Assembly: GCA_021298315.1 (NCBI GenBank)
Contig: JAJTFC010000008.1
Span: forward strand, 1 to 58,221
Reading direction: 5' to 3'
From: Planctomycetaceae bacterium
Lineage (GTDB): Bacteria; Planctomycetota; Planctomycetia; Pirellulales; Pirellulaceae
Length of the DNA: 58,221 nucleotides
The notes under the pieces are model-generated. The model ran no database searches, was not told where the DNA came from, and saw only the letters and a program-made list of their open reading frames with translations. The translations under genes and the position numbers were made by a program. Positions 55,213 to 58,221 of the stretch are shown in pieces (within the stretch, counting starts at the first letter, position 1; every line of letters begins with the position of its first letter).

Positions 55213-56724
55213 CTAATTCGAAAGGCCAGTGGCCCGTTCGAGACTTCTCCGGAGCGACTCGGGGCCAATCGAGTCGATCGATCGGGCCCACTGGAGCTTG
55301 CACTGCTCCAACCGGGCAGATGCGGACTCGGGATTGGCAAGGATATCCAAAAGTGCATCGGCGAGCCCATCGATCAGGGAATCGGCACCGACGAAACGAG
55401 GGGTCAGATCGAGGGTCGAATTGCCCGCTTCGAGCCTCTGGAGAGTTTGGTAGTCCCGGTAATCCTCTCGGACCCGATTGGTATCGTTTTCGATTTCGAG
55501 AACTTCGATGCGTGGCGACTTGGCTTGCAGTGCCGCACGATTGTCCTCTCGATGCAGCCAATGCATGAATTCGATCGACATCGAGGACTGCCTAGTCTTC
55601 CTGCCGAGCGAGGCCAATAGCCCCTGGCCTCCGTTGTAGAGGAAAGGGAGCAATTGCAAGGGTTTGGAATCCGAGGCAAGACCGGCTCGCTGAAATCCAT
55701 CGGTACGGGGCCAACCGATCCCAAAGACCGCTTTCCCCTCAGCGACCCTCTCCCAAGCCTCGACGGGGGAAGCCAAGATGGTTGTCGGCTCGATCAAGGC
55801 AAGTCGATGCAGAAACCTTGCGCTGCGAGCAAACTCAGGGAGCCCCAAACGTGCCGTGACTTTATAAGGGTCGATCAGTCCACGGTAGCGAGACTCGCTG
55901 GTGGTCATCACCCAAAGGAACCGCTCGACCAAGGCCCGCCGATCGATCGATGGGATGTCCTTGAGTTTCTCGGCGAGCAAAGCCTCCCGGACTCCGAGGC
56001 TATCCTGGAGAGTCGATTCGGACTTCTGGAGAAAGGCCTCAAAGCTTTCCCTAGCGAGCTCGGGATTGTTTTGGTTGCTCGCAATCGCCTGATGCAATCG
56101 CTTCAGCGGCTCGATGTCTAGCCCTCTGACGGCTGCAACCCAACAAGGGGCTCCCAGGGGCAAGCCCATGGACTTGCCGTTGTAGTGGGCAATCGACCGC
56201 CAGCGGCTCGACCAGCTCTCGATGCCTTGGGGCGACTCCTCGGAGTCTAAATTCATAGAACTAGGGGATTTCTTCCCGGTTTTTCGCTGACCGCCGTTTT
56301 GCTTTTCGCCGCCGAGTCGTTCCAAGAGCAGGGAGGGGAGAGGTGCGATCCAATCCTTTTCGACAAGAGAGCCTAGAAAATTCGCCGGATAGAGGATCAC
56401 GTCCAACGAGGGTGTATCTTGGGTGCCGACCTTGAGCCGATCCAATCGGATCCGTTCGATCGGTTGGTCGGAGTATTCCTGCCATCGGCTCTCGAGCACC
56501 CCGGAGAGTTCGTCGCAATCGATGATTCCAATTTTCAGAGGTGGCAGGTCCCCTCGACCTACTTTGCCAGCCGCATCGTTCTTGGTGCGATCCGGGGCCT
56601 TACCAGGGCATCCGGTTAGGGAGATCATCAAAGAGCACCCGAGCGAGAAAGAACCTCGAAGCCATGCCCTGCGCTCGATCGGCGAGACCAAGGCATCGGG
56701 GGGACTGATTTTCTGGGATTTCAT
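55213..56724 (-). CDS. Putative lipoprotein resembling ABC-type solute-binding proteins
   Basis: 503 residues from ATG 56724; a longer frame from 56823 is less likely. The N-terminus has a paired arginine (IERRAWLRG), a hydrophobic run and a lipobox (ISLTGC), compatible with a Tat-type lipoprotein signal. The mature part begins PLKIGIIDCDELSG and has the alternating pattern of family 1 solute-binding proteins (SLDVILYPANFLGSL, GIGWPRTDGFQR, MSIEFMHWLHREDN). No permease or ATPase gene is adjacent, so a role in transport is not assured. The TPR gene follows at 22 bases. Confidence 0.68.
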   Translation of the reverse strand: MKSQKISPPDALVSPIERRAWLRGSFSLGCSLMISLTGCPGKAPDRTKNDAAGKVGRGDLPPLKIGIIDCDELSGVLESRWQEYSDQPIERIRLDRLKVGTQDTPSLDVILYPANFLGSLVEKDWIAPLPSLLLERLGGEKQNGGQRKTGKKSPSSMNLDSEESPQGIESWSSRWRSIAHYNGKSMGLPLGAPCWVAAVRGLDIEPLKRLHQAIASNQNNPELARESFEAFLQKSESTLQDSLGVREALLAEKLKDIPSIDRRALVERFLWVMTTSESRYRGLIDPYKVTARLGLPEFARSARFLHRLALIEPTTILASPVEAWERVAEGKAVFGIGWPRTDGFQRAGLASDSKPLQLLPFLYNGGQGLLASLGRKTRQSSMSIEFMHWLHREDNRAALQAKSPRIEVLEIENDTNRVREDYRDYQTLQRLEAGNSTLDLTPRFVGADSLIDGLADALLDILANPESASARLEQCKLQWARSIDSIGPESLRRSLERATGLSN

Positions 56725-56824
56725 CTGGCATGTCTCCAAGGATTCGGCAAATCGGCTAGTATAGAAATCTTGGACAATCCGTTGGATTTTTTCTAGACCA
56801 ACCCATTCTAGCAACGCATTCATT

Positions 56825-58221
56825 ATGGCTTATTATCTTGGGATCGATATCGGCACATCCGGCACGAAAAGCCTGCTAATTGACCAGTCTGGCAAGGTAT
56901 TGGCCGAGGCGACAGCCAGTTATCCGCTTTTGACCCCAAAACCGCTTTGGACAGAACAAAACCCTGAGGAATGGTGGACTGCAACCAAGCAAACGATCCA
57001 AGGGGTGCTTAAAAAAGCCAAGGTCAAAGGGGCCGATGTACGGGCCATCGGACTCTCGGGGCAAATGCACGGATCGGTTTTTTTGAATTCCAAAGGAAAC
57101 GTCATTCGACCGGCCTTGCTCTGGAACGACCAGCGGACGCTGGCCGAATGCGAAGAAATCACCAAGCGGGCCGGAGGGCGAGACAAGCTCATTTCGATGG
57201 TCGCCAATCCCGCCATGACGGGTTTTACCGCACCGAAACTCTTGTGGCTAAGGAACCATGAGCCCAAGCACTACGATGCACTGCGGTACTTGCTTTTGCC
57301 CAAGGACGAGATTCGCCGACGCTTAACCGGTGAATTGGCCACCGATGCGAGCGATGCGAGCGGCATGCTCCTACTTGACGTCGTCAAGCGCCAATGGTCC
57401 CAAGAACTCTTAACCAAGCTCGACATCGACCCATCGATCCTTGCTCGCGTCTATGAGTCGGAGCAGGTCACCGGGACTCTTAAGGCCGATGTGGCCAAAG
57501 AGCTCGGGCTCAGTACGGCCTGCAAGGTCGTCGCCGGAGCCGGTGATTGCGCCGCGGGTGCCGTTGGCAATGGGATCGTCAAGCAAGGGATCCTTACAGC
57601 CAGCTTGGGGACATCGGGCGTTGTCTTTTGTCATAGCGACACACCGCAGTATGATCGACTCGGGAGACTCCATACCTTCTGCCATGCGGTCCATGGCAAG
57701 TGGCATATGATGGGCGTGACGCTATCGGCCGCAGGTTCGCTCCAGTGGTTTGTTCAGAACATTTGCAAGGATCTCGCGGCCAAAAAAGGAATCGATCCCT
57801 ATGAGATTCTCACTGAAGAAGCCTCGGCGCTAAGCCCTGGATCCGAAGGCCTGTTCTTCCTCCCCTACTTGGCCGGGGAACGCACCCCCCATGCCGATCC
57901 ACTTGCAAGGGCCTGTTTCATCGGGATGACCAACAAGCACACCCGTGGACATTTAGCCCGCTCGGTCATGGAGGGGGTCGCCTACTCGCTTCGCGAAAGT
58001 CTCGATATCATCGGCCAACTTGAGATCCCAGTCCAAGAGATTCGACTCAGTGGTGGTGGGGCCAAAAGCGATCTTTGGAAGCAGATCTTGGCCGACAGCT
58101 TCGGTCAAAAGGTTTGTTCGATCAATGCAGAACAAGGCCCTGGGTACGGCGTGGCACTCCTGGCGGCCGTCGGCGATGGTGCTTATAAAAATATCGAGGA
58201 AGCTTGCAAGGCGACGATCCG
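56825..58221 (+). CDS. xylB: Xylulokinase (FGGY family), 3' end outside window
   Basis: At least 465 residues from ATG 56825, and the frame is open at the right edge. It phosphorylates D-xylulose. The FGGY-family sugar kinase fold shows YLGIDIGTSGTKSLL (phosphate loop), GLSGQMHGSVFL, LWNDQRT, GAGDCAAGAVGNG, TASLGTSGVVF and LSGGGAKSDLWKQILAD. The QMHG and WNDQRT motifs favour xylulokinase over glycerol kinase. It diverges from the solute-binding-like gene across a 100-base spacer. Xylose isomerase is not visible; it may lie to the right. Confidence 0.92.
   Translation, partial: MAYYLGIDIGTSGTKSLLIDQSGKVLAEATASYPLLTPKPLWTEQNPEEWWTATKQTIQGVLKKAKVKGADVRAIGLSGQMHGSVFLNSKGNVIRPALLWNDQRTLAECEEITKRAGGRDKLISMVANPAMTGFTAPKLLWLRNHEPKHYDALRYLLLPKDEIRRRLTGELATDASDASGMLLLDVVKRQWSQELLTKLDIDPSILARVYESEQVTGTLKADVAKELGLSTACKVVAGAGDCAAGAVGNGIVKQGILTASLGTSGVVFCHSDTPQYDRLGRLHTFCHAVHGKWHMMGVTLSAAGSLQWFVQNICKDLAAKKGIDPYEILTEEASALSPGSEGLFFLPYLAGERTPHADPLARACFIGMTNKHTRGHLARSVMEGVAYSLRESLDIIGQLEIPVQEIRLSGGGAKSDLWKQILADSFGQKVCSINAEQGPGYGVALLAAVGDGAYKNIEEACKATI

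Overview
The window looks like chromosomal DNA of a planctomycete, probably of the Pirellulales. The inference rests on gene content: an exosortase with an XrtA-type FemAB protein and EpsI, a DUF1501 protein, an H4MPT-type Fae homologue, a glycine-rich EF-hand protein and a cupredoxin-like secreted protein. No 16S rRNA gene is present to confirm it.

Left part (1-26.4 kb, all on the + strand). The window opens inside an ISL3-family transposase. An exopolysaccharide cluster with an exosortase follows. Nucleotide-sugar genes (wecB, a WbpP/TviC-like epimerase), a methyltransferase and three intact glycosyltransferases come first. Two decayed genes lie among them: an MBOAT O-acetyltransferase remnant and a broken glycosyltransferase. 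A very large membrane protein combines three VanZ-like units with an O-antigen-ligase-like half. It overlaps a beta-propeller-like lipoprotein gene, which is followed by a secreted protein carrying a CXXCH haem motif and an AGE-like barrel. The cluster ends with FemAB, exosortase, Wzz/BY-kinase, a 1529-residue TPR protein and EpsI. The first 6 kb look A/T-richer than the rest and carry the IS and the remnants, which suggests a variable, partly acquired region.

Middle part (26.5-42.5 kb). dprA is followed by convergent minus-strand genes: an orphan DUF1501 protein, 4-hydroxyphenylpyruvate dioxygenase and acetoacetyl-CoA synthetase, with a thiolase reading away from the synthetase. Dioxygenase, synthetase and thiolase fit one route, because tyrosine breakdown releases acetoacetate, which the last two would convert to acetyl-CoA. 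Next come a CoA-disulfide-reductase-like flavoprotein with a rhodanese domain, a cupredoxin-like secreted protein with a clear terminator, and tRNA-His with a good promoter. A minus-strand housekeeping run follows (IMPase, NUDIX, RimI, DCC-family, rRNA-type methyltransferase), then ilvN-ilvC.

Right part (42.2-58.2 kb). DUF3253, a secreted alpha/beta hydrolase and a seven-EF-hand protein lie on the minus strand. A plus-strand run hpf-ptsN-ptsH-ptsI-rng looks like a regulatory PTS with no sugar permease in the window. It is followed by a sodium:solute symporter and a Fae-like protein that lacks the catalytic histidine. A minus-strand pair (solute-binding-like lipoprotein, TPR membrane protein) diverges from a xylulokinase gene that runs off the right edge.
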